From positions 1 to 32,472 of the forward strand of contig JAHECI010000006.1 of the NCBI GenBank assembly GCA_024641825.1: a DNA stretch of 32,472 nt, given 5' to 3'. Each line of letters begins with the position of its first letter. Within the stretch, counting starts at the first letter, position 1. The translations under genes and the position numbers were made by a program. This document shows positions 5,615 to 13,375 of the stretch, piece by piece. The DNA is from Desulfobacterales bacterium. Lineage in GTDB: Bacteria; Desulfobacterota; Desulfobacteria; Desulfobacterales; UBA11574. The notes beneath the pieces are model-generated. The model was given only the letters and a program-made list of their open reading frames with translations, was not told the origin of the DNA and ran no database searches.

Positions 5615-6862
5615 ATGCGAATTGCAGTCGTTGGTTCGGGCATTTCCGGGATGGTATCCGCATATCTGCTGAGTCAAGACCACGACATTGTTCTATATGA
5701 GGCCGATGACACCATCGGCGGACATACCCACACCATCGATGTATCCATCGAGGGCATTTCCTATCCGGTGGATACCGGTTTCATCGTATTCAACGAAAAG
5801 ACCTACCCGAATTTTATTAAATTGATGGGGTCGCTCGGGGTGGCCTGGCAACCGTCGAACATGAGTTTCAGCGTTCAATGCGATCAGACGGGGCTGGTTT
5901 TTTCCCCCAGCACCTTGAACGCTTTATTTGTTCAGCGAAAAAATCTTTTCCGTCCCTCATTTTACCGAATGCTTTGGGATGCGCTTCGGTTCCGGCGTGA
6001 AGCGTCGGAACTCATTCGATCCGATGATTACCGCATCACCCTTCAGTCCTATTTGGAACAAAAGAACTACAGCCATGCCTTCATTGAACATTTCATTATT
6101 CCCATGGGCGGAGCCATCTGGTCGGCGGATCCTGTTCGGTTCAGAAATTTTCCGGCACGATATCTGGTAGAATTTTTTTACAACCATGGTTTTCTGAACA
6201 TCCGTCATCAACCCCAATGGCGGGTCATCAAAGGGGGGTCGAGGGAGTATATCGGTCCTTTAACCCGGCCCTATAAAGACCGGATCCGTCTGAACTCGCC
6301 GGTTGCATCCATCAGACGATTCCCGGAAAATGTCGAAATCACCACAAAGGGAGGAGACAGCGCCACCTTTGATCAGGTGGTCATCGCCACCCACAGCGAC
6401 CAGGCGCTCCGGATGCTGGCGGATCCTTCGGAACTGGAAAGAGACGTTTTAGGCGCCATTCCTTACCAGGAAAACCTGGCCATTTTGCACACCGACACAT
6501 CGCTCCTCCCGCCCAAAAGAACGGCCTGGGCCAGTTGGAATTATCACATCCCCAGACAAGAAAAAGGGCGAGTTGCGCTGACCTATAATATGAATATCCT
6601 ACAAACCCTGAGGGCCACGGAAGCGCTTTGTGTCACCTTAAACATGCCGGAGAAGATCCACCCGGACCGTGTTATTCAGCGCATCATCTACCATCATCCG
6701 GTCTACGACCCGAACAGTTTAAGCGCGCGCCGAAAACAGGATGAAATCAACGGAAAAAATCGGACCTATTTCTGCGGCGCTTACTGGGGTTATGGGTTTC
6801 ATGAAGACGGCGTGAACAGTGCCTTGGCGGTTTGTAAACATTTTGGGAAAACATTGTCATGA
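5615..6862 (+). CDS. FAD-dependent amine-oxidase-like oxidoreductase (COG2907 type)
   Basis: A 415-residue flavoprotein. The N-terminal dinucleotide fold shows VVGSGISGMVSAYLL (about residues 5-19), then E34 for ribose binding and the GGHTHT turn typical of the amine-oxidase/phytoene-desaturase group. AGGAGG lies seven bases before the ATG. It is the first gene of a coupled operon, overlapping the DUF1365 gene by ATGA, with a CFA-synthase-like gene next. This trio is widely conserved in proteobacteria. A related flavoprotein acts with a CFA-like methyltransferase in methylated furan fatty acid synthesis in Rhodobacter (UfaD with UfaM, from memory), so a desaturase or dehydrogenase role on membrane lipid acyl chains is plausible. 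The substrate here is inference. Confidence 0.88.
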   Translation: MRIAVVGSGISGMVSAYLLSQDHDIVLYEADDTIGGHTHTIDVSIEGISYPVDTGFIVFNEKTYPNFIKLMGSLGVAWQPSNMSFSVQCDQTGLVFSPSTLNALFVQRKNLFRPSFYRMLWDALRFRREASELIRSDDYRITLQSYLEQKNYSHAFIEHFIIPMGGAIWSADPVRFRNFPARYLVEFFYNHGFLNIRHQPQWRVIKGGSREYIGPLTRPYKDRIRLNSPVASIRRFPENVEITTKGGDSATFDQVVIATHSDQALRMLADPSELERDVLGAIPYQENLAILHTDTSLLPPKRTAWASWNYHIPRQEKGRVALTYNMNILQTLRATEALCVTLNMPEKIHPDRVIQRIIYHHPVYDPNSLSARRKQDEINGKNRTYFCGAYWGYGFHEDGVNSALAVCKHFGKTLS

Positions 6863-7644
6863 CAAAAAGCGCGATATATGAAGGCGCTGTAAGGCATCGG
6901 CGATATAGACCCCGGCCGAACATATTTCAATACCGGCTCTTTTTTATGTTTCTCGATCTGGAGGAACTCCCCACACTTTTCGATATTCACCCCCTGTGGT
7001 CATACCAACGACGGAATGTTGCATATTTCCGCCGCAAAGATCATTTCGGCCATCCTTCCGTGCCCATGGATATTGCTGTCCGGGATCTTGTTCAAACGCA
7101 CCTTGGAAACCGACCGTCCGGGCCGATTCGTCTGCTGACCCACTTAAGATATTTTGGATATTGCTTTAATCCGGCCAGTTTTTATTACTGCTACGACGCT
7201 TCTGATACCAGGGTCGAGACCATTGTGGTCGAAATCCACAATACCCCCTGGGGGGAGCACCATTGTTATGTATTCGGCGATACCCATAATGAACACCCCG
7301 TTGATCATTGGCGTCGATACCGTTTCAACAAAATTTTTCATGTGTCACCGTTTATTGATATGGATATACAGTACGACTGGCGATTTCGTGTGCCTGGAGA
7401 CATAATTCGCGTTCATATGATCGATATCGAAAAAGGTAAAAAGCTGTTCGATGCCAGTCTGACGCTGAAAAGGAGGCCCATCAGCCATAAACAATTAACC
7501 CGCGTGCTGATGAAATACCCGTTAATGACGATGAAAGTGACCACAATGATCTATTTTCAGGCATTGCGTTTGCTGCTGAAAAACACCCCATTTTTTACGC
7601 ATCCCAAAAAGAAATCACTGCCATATAGAGGAAATGATCCATGA
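6859..7644 (+). CDS. DUF1365 family protein
   Basis: A 261-residue member of DUF1365 (COG3496), a family without an established biochemical activity that almost always accompanies the COG2907 flavoprotein and a CFA-synthase-like enzyme. Family hallmarks visible are an early HRRYRP motif, HPLWSYQRRNVAYFRRKDH, then LTHLRYFGYCFNPASFYYCY (about residues 94-113) and the VEIHNTPWGE segment. The protein is rich in aromatic residues and histidines. It has no clear signal peptide and one possible membrane-associated stretch. The start overlaps the upstream stop by ATGA, and its own stop overlaps the next ATG, so the three products are translationally coupled and probably act together on lipid acyl chains. 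Confidence 0.9.
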   Translation: MTKSAIYEGAVRHRRYRPRPNIFQYRLFFMFLDLEELPTLFDIHPLWSYQRRNVAYFRRKDHFGHPSVPMDIAVRDLVQTHLGNRPSGPIRLLTHLRYFGYCFNPASFYYCYDASDTRVETIVVEIHNTPWGEHHCYVFGDTHNEHPVDHWRRYRFNKIFHVSPFIDMDIQYDWRFRVPGDIIRVHMIDIEKGKKLFDASLTLKRRPISHKQLTRVLMKYPLMTMKVTTMIYFQALRLLLKNTPFFTHPKKKSLPYRGNDP

Positions 7645-8921
7645 CGGAAACATTCATGCCATATAAAGTATCTGCCCTGGAATGTCTTCGGGAAACGTTT
7701 ATCGACAGACTGTCCCGTAGACTTTTTTTCGCTTTGATGAAAGATTTTAAGATAGGAAAACTTACCCTGATCGAAAAAAATCAGCAGGTCCGATTCGGTC
7801 AATCATCAAAGAGGAGTTCTTTGCGGGCAACCATTTATGTGCATCATCCACGATTTTATACAAGCACCGTGTTTGGCGGCAGCATCGGTTCTGCTGAAGC
7901 CTATATGGCCGGGCTATGGTCAACATCCCATCTGACCAATGTCATACGCCTGGTGATTTTGAATCAGAAAATGATGGAAAAAATGGACAAAGGCTGGTCT
8001 TGGCTCTCTGATCCTGTTCATAATTTGTATCACTGGTTTCGACGCAATACCTTGAAAGGTAGCAAAGAAAATATCGTTGCCCATTACGATCTGGGAAACG
8101 ATTTTTACAGGCTTTTTCTGGATGAAACATTGACCTACTCATGCGGCATTTTTGAGCATGAAAACAGTACCCTGGAAACGGCTTCCATAGCAAAATACGA
8201 TCGAATCTGCCGCAAACTCCAGCTTCATCCCGAAGACCATGTCATGGAAATCGGCGGTGGATGGGGCGGTTTTTCCATACATGCTGCAAAAAACTATGGA
8301 TGTCGTGTGACCACCACAACCATTTCCGATGAACAGTATGCTTTGGCCGAAAAACGCATTTCAGCATCCGGTTTGTCCCATCGAATCAGATTGCTTCGCA
8401 AGGATTATCGACATCTTGCCGGAAAATTTGACAAACTGGTCTCCATCGAAATGATCGAAGCGGTGGGCCATCAGTATCTGAATACTTTTTTTCAAATCTG
8501 CAGCCGGTTGCTCAAGTCGAACGGCATGATGCTTCTTCAGGCCATCACTATTGTCGATCAGGTGTTTGACGCGCATAAACGCTCGGTCGATTTCACTAAG
8601 CGGTATATCTTTCCGGGCAGCTGTATCCCCTCAATCCATGCCATTATGAATTCCATCGCCCGCAAGACAGATCTGAAGCTATTTCATCTCGAGGATATCA
8701 CACCCCACTATGTCCGAACACTTGCCGAATGGCGAAAACGATTTTTCGATCACATTGATGACGTTCGTGAAATGGGATTTTCAGATACTTTTATTCGAAT
8801 GTGGGAATACTATCTTTGCTATTGCGAGGGGGGCTTTGCGGAAAGATATATCGGGGATGTTCAAATGCTGTTGGCCAAACCCATGTGCAGACGGGAACCG
8901 TTGCTTCCCCCTCTGGCCTGA
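7641..8921 (+). CDS. cfa: Cyclopropane-fatty-acyl-phospholipid synthase family methyltransferase
   Basis: A 426-residue SAM-dependent enzyme that adds a methylene or methyl group to unsaturated acyl chains of membrane phospholipids. The SAM site is VMEIGGGWGG (about residues 201-210). Other family marks are HYDLGNDFYRLFLDE, TYSCGIF with the conserved cysteine near residue 168, EMIEAVGHQYL, the YIFPGSCIPS segment and HYVRTLAEWRKRF. The roughly 140-residue N-terminal domain is typical of the family. The start overlaps the DUF1365 stop, so translation is coupled. Paralogues in this operon context can make methylated or furan precursors rather than cyclopropane lipids, so the exact product is uncertain. 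It converges on the DUF1295 gene 73 bases downstream with no evident terminator between them. Confidence 0.93.
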   Translation: MTETFMPYKVSALECLRETFIDRLSRRLFFALMKDFKIGKLTLIEKNQQVRFGQSSKRSSLRATIYVHHPRFYTSTVFGGSIGSAEAYMAGLWSTSHLTNVIRLVILNQKMMEKMDKGWSWLSDPVHNLYHWFRRNTLKGSKENIVAHYDLGNDFYRLFLDETLTYSCGIFEHENSTLETASIAKYDRICRKLQLHPEDHVMEIGGGWGGFSIHAAKNYGCRVTTTTISDEQYALAEKRISASGLSHRIRLLRKDYRHLAGKFDKLVSIEMIEAVGHQYLNTFFQICSRLLKSNGMMLLQAITIVDQVFDAHKRSVDFTKRYIFPGSCIPSIHAIMNSIARKTDLKLFHLEDITPHYVRTLAEWRKRFFDHIDDVREMGFSDTFIRMWEYYLCYCEGGFAERYIGDVQMLLAKPMCRREPLLPPLA

Positions 8922-8993
8922 TCAACACAACTGGCCTTCCCACATATAAACCTGAATTTTGCACAAGGAAGCACACCCCGTCATCACGCATCC

Positions 8994-9788
8994 TTATTTT
9001 TTCTTTGCTTTCGGAAACCAGGGAATAAACGCATTGGTACGCTGAATATATTCTTTGTAACCCGGTCGATGGGTTACAATGGTTTTTTCGGTTAAAGGAA
9101 TCCCTGTCATTTTCAGCAGCACCACAGTAATGATCAGAGGACTCAAAACGGTCCACCAGCTGTTTGGTGTTGAAAATGCAATGAGAAAAATCCCCCACCA
9201 CATGAGACATTCACCAAAATAATTGGGATGTCGGGTATAGCCCCACAATCCCCGATCCATGACTTTTCCCTTATTGGCAGGGTTGGATTTAAAAGACGCC
9301 AACTGCCAATCACCAACAGCTTCAAATATAAAACCCACCACCCAAAGGATTAAACCGCACAGATCCAGCCAGGTGATCATTTCCGGTGTCTTAGATGCCA
9401 CGCCGTACTGAAGTGCAATGGAAATGGCCCACAGAAATATAGACTGGAGCAGAAACACTTTAAAAAGGCTCACGATCCAGAAATGTTTGCCACTCTTTTC
9501 ACGCCAGGAACCATATCTGGGATCCTCCCCCTTTCCCCAGTTGCGCCGCGTCAGATAAATACTAAGCCTTAAACCCCAAAACGTTACCAACATTGCAATT
9601 AACAGCTTTCGTCCAAAAAAACCATCCGTTAAGAAAAAAGTTGTCCAGGCTATCATGACAAATCCCAATCCCCACAAGCTATCTACCACCGTGACGTTTT
9701 TAACAACAAGGCTGAGAAGCCATCCGATAAGCATCATCAAAATAACAGCAGCCAAATTGAGGCTGAATATAAAAATTAGATGTTCCAT
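8994..9788 (-). CDS. DUF1295 / steroid 5-alpha-reductase-like membrane protein
   Basis: A 264-residue integral membrane protein with about six to seven hydrophobic segments. The C-terminal part carries GLWGYTRHPNYFGECLMWWG, the signature of DUF1295 and of the wider steroid reductase/isoprenylcysteine methyltransferase superfamily, in which this loop helps bind the cofactor. GGAGAA precedes the ATG. It is the last gene of a minus-strand operon after the chalcone-isomerase-like and transporter genes, with a gap of about 67 bases. Proteins of this group reduce double bonds or methylate lipid-like substrates, so a role on a modified fatty acid or isoprenoid fits the cluster. The reaction is unproven. 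Confidence 0.88.
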   Translation of the reverse strand: MEHLIFIFSLNLAAVILMMLIGWLLSLVVKNVTVVDSLWGLGFVMIAWTTFFLTDGFFGRKLLIAMLVTFWGLRLSIYLTRRNWGKGEDPRYGSWREKSGKHFWIVSLFKVFLLQSIFLWAISIALQYGVASKTPEMITWLDLCGLILWVVGFIFEAVGDWQLASFKSNPANKGKVMDRGLWGYTRHPNYFGECLMWWGIFLIAFSTPNSWWTVLSPLIITVVLLKMTGIPLTEKTIVTHRPGYKEYIQRTNAFIPWFPKAKKK

Positions 9789-9855
9789 GTTATTTCTCCA
9801 ACTGTTTCTTAGGTCTCAACGTTCTAATTTGTAAAGTAGGAATCGTTATCGAATT

Positions 9856-11265
9856 CTATATTCCGGCCGTCGAAGACATTGGTTTCATGGGATCGATCGC
9901 AAAGATTCCCTTGTTTCGATCATCAATGGCTTTTCGTATGTTTTCATGAACCTTGCTGCTGATCGGATAAGCCAGCGCGATTAAAATGGCAATCAAGTTA
10001 CAAACGGACGGCACCAGTGCATAAAGCGTTCTCAAAGCTAATTTTACTTGTTCAGACTGTTCCACATTGGGCGTGTAGCCTGCTGCACCAAGAATTGAAA
10101 GTCCGGCCCCGACACCAACGGCCGCTGCGAGCTTTTTTGAAATCGACCACAAACCGATATATTGTCCTTCTCGTCTCTCACCCGTTAACCATTCATCATA
10201 GTCGATGACGTCGGCCTGTATGGCGGATGGAATCGCCAAGGTGGCACCGAACCCGATCCCAGATAAAAAAACCAGTACCCCGTAGATCAATTCATCTCCC
10301 GGTCCAAGAAAAAAAACACCGAAAAAAGCGCCCGTATTTACAGCCATGGACGTCAACCATGCCGGTTTTTTGCCGATCTTTCGTGATATCAAAATCCATC
10401 CAGGAAGGAAAATAATACCGGTTACAAAGTATAGAAGAAGGAAAAAGTCTGCCAAATTTGATTGTAGTACATACTCTACGTAAAAAAGAATCAACGTGGC
10501 CGGTAAATTATTCCCAATGGCACTGATGGTGTATGCAATGAGGAGAATGACAAACGGTCGGTTTTGACCCGTCTGCCGTATTCCCTTAATGAACCCTACG
10601 GGACGGTTAACACTTTGGGGAGGTAACTCCTTAATTGATAACACACACCACCATGAAAAACCGATAACGAAGGGCGCATAAATTATGGCAATCCAGAAAA
10701 ATTTGGCCCGTTCTCCCTGAGCGGTATTTGAGAGATTAAACAGCCATTCCACCAGAGCCGGCGAACTTGCAGCAGCAAGTGTTCCGGCAATCAAAAAACC
10801 GTCCCTTACGCCAAATAAAGAAATCCGTTCATTATAGTCAAAGGTAATTTCAGGGCCCAAAGATTCATAAGGCACACTGACCAAAGTCCAGAAAAAAAAC
10901 AAAGCAAAAATACTTACACCGAACCATAGGGCAGAAAAATATGCAGACGTTTCTGGCGGGTTAAATAAAAGGTACATTGACAGTGCAACAAAGAACGATC
11001 CACCTGCGATAAACGGCCGTCTTCTACCGAACGGGGTCTTGATTCGATCGGAAATGAAGCCTATGGCGGGATCCGTTATGGCATCGAAAATTCGGACACT
11101 TAGGAGGACATAGCCCATCACCATAACGTTGACCCCGATAACATCCGTATAAAATTTTGGTATGTAAACATAAATCGGTATGCCGACTACTGCTAACGCA
11201 TAAGCCGGTGCAGCATAGGCAATCTTTTTATATAACGGAACGGATTTTCGGGCTGCAGCTTTCAT
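9856..11265 (-). CDS. MFS transporter, GPH (MelB-like) family
   Basis: A 469-residue, probably 12-helix cation symporter-type transporter. GPH hallmarks are LLSVRIFDAITDPAIGFISD followed by RIKTPFGRRRPFI, the conserved loop between helices 2 and 3 with the aspartates that bind the coupling cation in MelB. Its ATG overlaps the stop of the chalcone-isomerase-like gene (ATGA), so it is translationally coupled. MelB itself moves sugars, but the family also includes the animal lysolipid carrier MFSD2A. In this lipid-modification cluster a lipid or lipid-derived substrate is more likely than a sugar; that is inference from context. Confidence 0.87.
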   Translation of the reverse strand: MKAAARKSVPLYKKIAYAAPAYALAVVGIPIYVYIPKFYTDVIGVNVMVMGYVLLSVRIFDAITDPAIGFISDRIKTPFGRRRPFIAGGSFFVALSMYLLFNPPETSAYFSALWFGVSIFALFFFWTLVSVPYESLGPEITFDYNERISLFGVRDGFLIAGTLAAASSPALVEWLFNLSNTAQGERAKFFWIAIIYAPFVIGFSWWCVLSIKELPPQSVNRPVGFIKGIRQTGQNRPFVILLIAYTISAIGNNLPATLILFYVEYVLQSNLADFFLLLYFVTGIIFLPGWILISRKIGKKPAWLTSMAVNTGAFFGVFFLGPGDELIYGVLVFLSGIGFGATLAIPSAIQADVIDYDEWLTGERREGQYIGLWSISKKLAAAVGVGAGLSILGAAGYTPNVEQSEQVKLALRTLYALVPSVCNLIAILIALAYPISSKVHENIRKAIDDRNKGIFAIDPMKPMSSTAGI

Positions 11266-11834
11266 TTTAACCCCAACAATTGCTTTTTAAACGGTTCGTT
11301 CATGGGGAATTTCCCCAACCACATCGAAAAGAGCGCAGACGCAAAATCAGCACCCTTGATAATGCCCTTGGTTTTTCCGTTTAATGCCAGCTCTGTGCCC
11401 CTTCCCGGGATATATGTCAATGAATACCGGTCTCCAGGTTGGACATCTTCATAAAGTGAGTTGTGATAATCGATTTGTGGTCGAATTTTTTCCAAGGTTA
11501 GTGCATCCGTGTTCTTTGCAATCACTTTGTTTGTAGAAATCCCGAAATCTTCCCCTTTTAAGGCATGGAAATACTCAACCTCCAAGCGTTTGGATTTGTC
11601 AGAAAGAACATTCTCTATGGAAATCCCTTCTTCTAAGTAGAGCGCACCGACATAGGCTTTGATAAAACCGAGATGCCGAAGCAGTCCCGCGCCCTGAATC
11701 TTCAAACGAATCCCTTCTGTTTCGTAGCTGTTTTCAAAACGAATCCCCTCGATCTCTGCTCCATTGACATTGGGTGTTACACCTACCATTAATATCACTA
11801 CAAATATTGCGATAAGATAAGATATATTTTTCAT
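11262..11834 (-). CDS. Chalcone-isomerase-like periplasmic protein
   Basis: A 190-residue protein with an N-terminal signal (YLIAIFVVILMVGVTPNVNGA) and a chalcone isomerase-like domain. Typical features are the early GLLRHLGFIKAYVGALYLEE segment and later YTPGRGTEL-like and KGIIKGADFASALFSMWLG motifs, the latter common to bacterial CHI-like proteins. These proteins usually lack the plant catalytic residues and are thought to bind fatty acids. The ATG at 11834 is preferred, with GAGGA at a good distance; the frame extends to a TTG at 11849 that would bury that site. It heads the minus-strand operon with the GPH transporter and DUF1295. It could carry a lipid across the periplasm for the transporter, but this is speculation. 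Confidence 0.83.
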   Translation of the reverse strand: MKNISYLIAIFVVILMVGVTPNVNGAEIEGIRFENSYETEGIRLKIQGAGLLRHLGFIKAYVGALYLEEGISIENVLSDKSKRLEVEYFHALKGEDFGISTNKVIAKNTDALTLEKIRPQIDYHNSLYEDVQPGDRYSLTYIPGRGTELALNGKTKGIIKGADFASALFSMWLGKFPMNEPFKKQLLGLK

Positions 11835-11948
11835 GAGTCCATTCCTCAAGTGTTTTTTGCTTTTAATGATTCATTAGCTGTTAAGATTTAAAAAATTCTT
11901 AATATAAAGTTATTCACGTTTAAGGAACATTCAATGGGGAAAAAGTAG

Positions 11949-11973
11949 GGGTATGGTAATAGGGTATACCTAT
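11949..11973. promoter_or_regulatory. Candidate activator site upstream of the CHI-like operon
   Basis: Two related units, GGGGTATGG (11949-11957) and TAGGGTATACCTA (11961-11973, with a GGTATACC palindromic core), are 13 bases apart. They lie about 54-78 bases before a weak -10 on the minus strand. On that strand they read TACCCTAT and TACCCCTA. TACCCTAT recurs at 13313-13320 before the PAS-LuxR gene, suggesting a shared regulator. Support is limited to two loci. Confidence 0.3.
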
Positions 11974-12152
11974 CATTTTTTTAACTTAATAACGACCCAA
12001 GTTTAACACCCCAATACGGCCCAAAAGCCTTTAAAAATTTTTTCGGCCTGATATGCTTTATTGACGGTTATAAAAATAAAAAGGCTTGCAACTTGAGTAA
12101 CAAACTATTGCTTAACAATTTTTTCTAACTTAAAGTACTTAATCAACACACA

Positions 12153-12181
12153 TTGATTATAAACATAAAAATGCTTATAGT
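12153..12181 (+). promoter_or_regulatory. Sigma-70-type promoter for the DUF2177-DUF1499 operon
   Basis: TTGATT (12153-12158) and TATAGT (12176-12181) are spaced by exactly 17 bases, about 120 bases before the ATG at 12300. Confidence 0.5.
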
Positions 12182-12299
12182 GCTTTATAAATAGTCATTA
12201 AGAGTGTGACCATACACAGAAGTTTCTGAATTGTTAAAAAATTTGAAGTTATAGTAAGACAAATGAGTTCCGCTCCGGGTAGGTCATGAGGGTGACAGA

Positions 12300-12707
12300 A
12301 TGAATATTATCTTCTACTTAAAACTTTATGCATTGACTGTACCGCTATTTTTTGCCATTGACATTCTCTGGCTCGGATTTTTTGCAAAAAAGTTTTATCG
12401 AAACAACCTTGGTTTTATACTGAGTCCGGATGTAAACTGGTCGGCGGCAATCAGCTTTTATTTGCTTTATATTGTAGGTATTCTTATTTTTGCCGTTGTG
12501 CCAGCAATTGAAAAAGAATCATTGGGCAAGGCGATCTTGTGGGGTTGTTTGTACGGTTTTTTTACTTACGCAACATACGATTTGACAAATATGGCCACCA
12601 TAAAGAATTGGCCGTTAAAGGTTGTGATGGTCGATATTTTGTGGGGTGTTTTTCTCTGTTCCATGGTCGCTTCGATAAGTTTTTTGATTGCGAAATGGCT
12701 CTCCTGA
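12300..12707 (+). CDS. DUF2177 family membrane protein
   Basis: A 135-residue protein with four hydrophobic segments. Family marks of DUF2177 are the early FFAIDILWLGFFAKKFYR segment, then the YLLYIVGILIFAVVPAI helix, and the conserved YGFFTYATYDLTNMATIKNW motif (about residues 85-104). The function of the family is unknown. It is often found beside CFA-synthase/COG2907 clusters, as here. GAGGG precedes the ATG. The DUF1499 lipoprotein gene follows after 17 bases, so the two are probably co-transcribed from the promoter at 12153-12181, divergently from the CHI-like operon. Confidence 0.9.
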   Translation: MNIIFYLKLYALTVPLFFAIDILWLGFFAKKFYRNNLGFILSPDVNWSAAISFYLLYIVGILIFAVVPAIEKESLGKAILWGCLYGFFTYATYDLTNMATIKNWPLKVVMVDILWGVFLCSMVASISFLIAKWLS

Positions 12708-12724
12708 AAGGTAATGATAAAAAA

Positions 12725-13186
12725 ATGAAAAAAATACTCAAGGTTTCCATTGGGCCTTTGATGCTTATTACGATCTTATACGGATGTTCCGGGAACCCTA
12801 CGGAACATAACAATAGCGATTCCTCAGGGTTACTGGATTGCCCGGATACCCCAAATTGCGTATCGTCATTAGCAAAAAATCCAAAATACCGAGTTGAACC
12901 CTTTAATTTAAACAAAGATCCTAAAACAAGCTGGGACATTGTTAAAAAAACGGTTGAGCTACTGCCCGGAACAAAAGTTGTTTCAGAAGACAACAGCGAT
13001 ATTCATGCCGAATGCAAAAGCATGATTTTTCGATTTGTTGATGATCTCACACTCCATTTAACCCCTTCCAAAGGTATTATTCACATTCGTTCAGCCTCTA
13101 GAATCGGCTATTCAGACCTCGGTGTTAACCGTCGTCGTGTTGAAACCTTGAGAAAAAAACTCAAGCAAAATGGCATTATCGAATAG
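12725..13186 (+). CDS. DUF1499 family lipoprotein
   Basis: A 153-residue protein starting at an ATG chosen because it gives a clean lipoprotein signal: KK followed by a hydrophobic run ending in the lipobox LYGC. The frame is open upstream to 12539, but that part overlaps the DUF2177 gene in another frame. DUF1499 hallmarks are DCPDTPNCVSS soon after the lipobox and IHIRSASRIGYSDLGVNRRR near the end. The family has no established activity but commonly accompanies DUF2177 and the CFA cluster. As a lipid-anchored envelope protein it could bind lipids or assist the pathway in the periplasm; this is inference. Confidence 0.9.
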   Translation: MKKILKVSIGPLMLITILYGCSGNPTEHNNSDSSGLLDCPDTPNCVSSLAKNPKYRVEPFNLNKDPKTSWDIVKKTVELLPGTKVVSEDNSDIHAECKSMIFRFVDDLTLHLTPSKGIIHIRSASRIGYSDLGVNRRRVETLRKKLKQNGIIE

Positions 13187-13200
13187 CCTCTTCATCATTT

Positions 13201-13218
13201 AATTGTCCGGAGACAATT
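13201..13218. terminator. Perfect short hairpin after the DUF1499 gene
   Basis: AATTGTC (13201-13207) and GACAATT (13212-13218) pair around CGGA. It lies 15 bases after the stop codon. The T-tract is very short, so it may be a weak terminator or an operator for the regulator gene that follows. Confidence 0.4.
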
Positions 13219-13312
13219 TCGCGTAAGGTTTCCGATATGCTGCACTTGTAAGTGTTCACGGGGTGAGTTCTCCCGCTTCATGTTCCACTTTACAATGACC
13301 TTTAAACTAGAG

Positions 13313-13320
13313 TACCCTAT
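13313..13320. promoter_or_regulatory. Second TACCCTAT occurrence, before the PAS-LuxR gene
   Basis: TACCCTAT lies 56 bases before the ATG of the PAS-LuxR regulator and matches the unit found upstream of the CHI-like operon. It would fit autoregulation and control of the lipid genes by this protein. An 8-mer can recur by chance in 32 kb, so the support is weak. Confidence 0.25.
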
Positions 13321-13375
13321 ACAATACAATCAAAAAGACAGCATATTTTGATTGCACGGATCAGGGAGTACACTC

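Larger units (their letters stand above)
11835..12299. other. Divergent regulatory region of the lipid cluster
   Basis: About 465 AT-rich bases separate the minus-strand CHI-like operon from the plus-strand DUF2177 operon. It contains a plus-strand promoter (12153-12181), a weak minus-strand TATATT element (11901-11906) and the TACCC-containing sites (11949-11973). I see no coding frame and no terminator. Confidence 0.55.
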
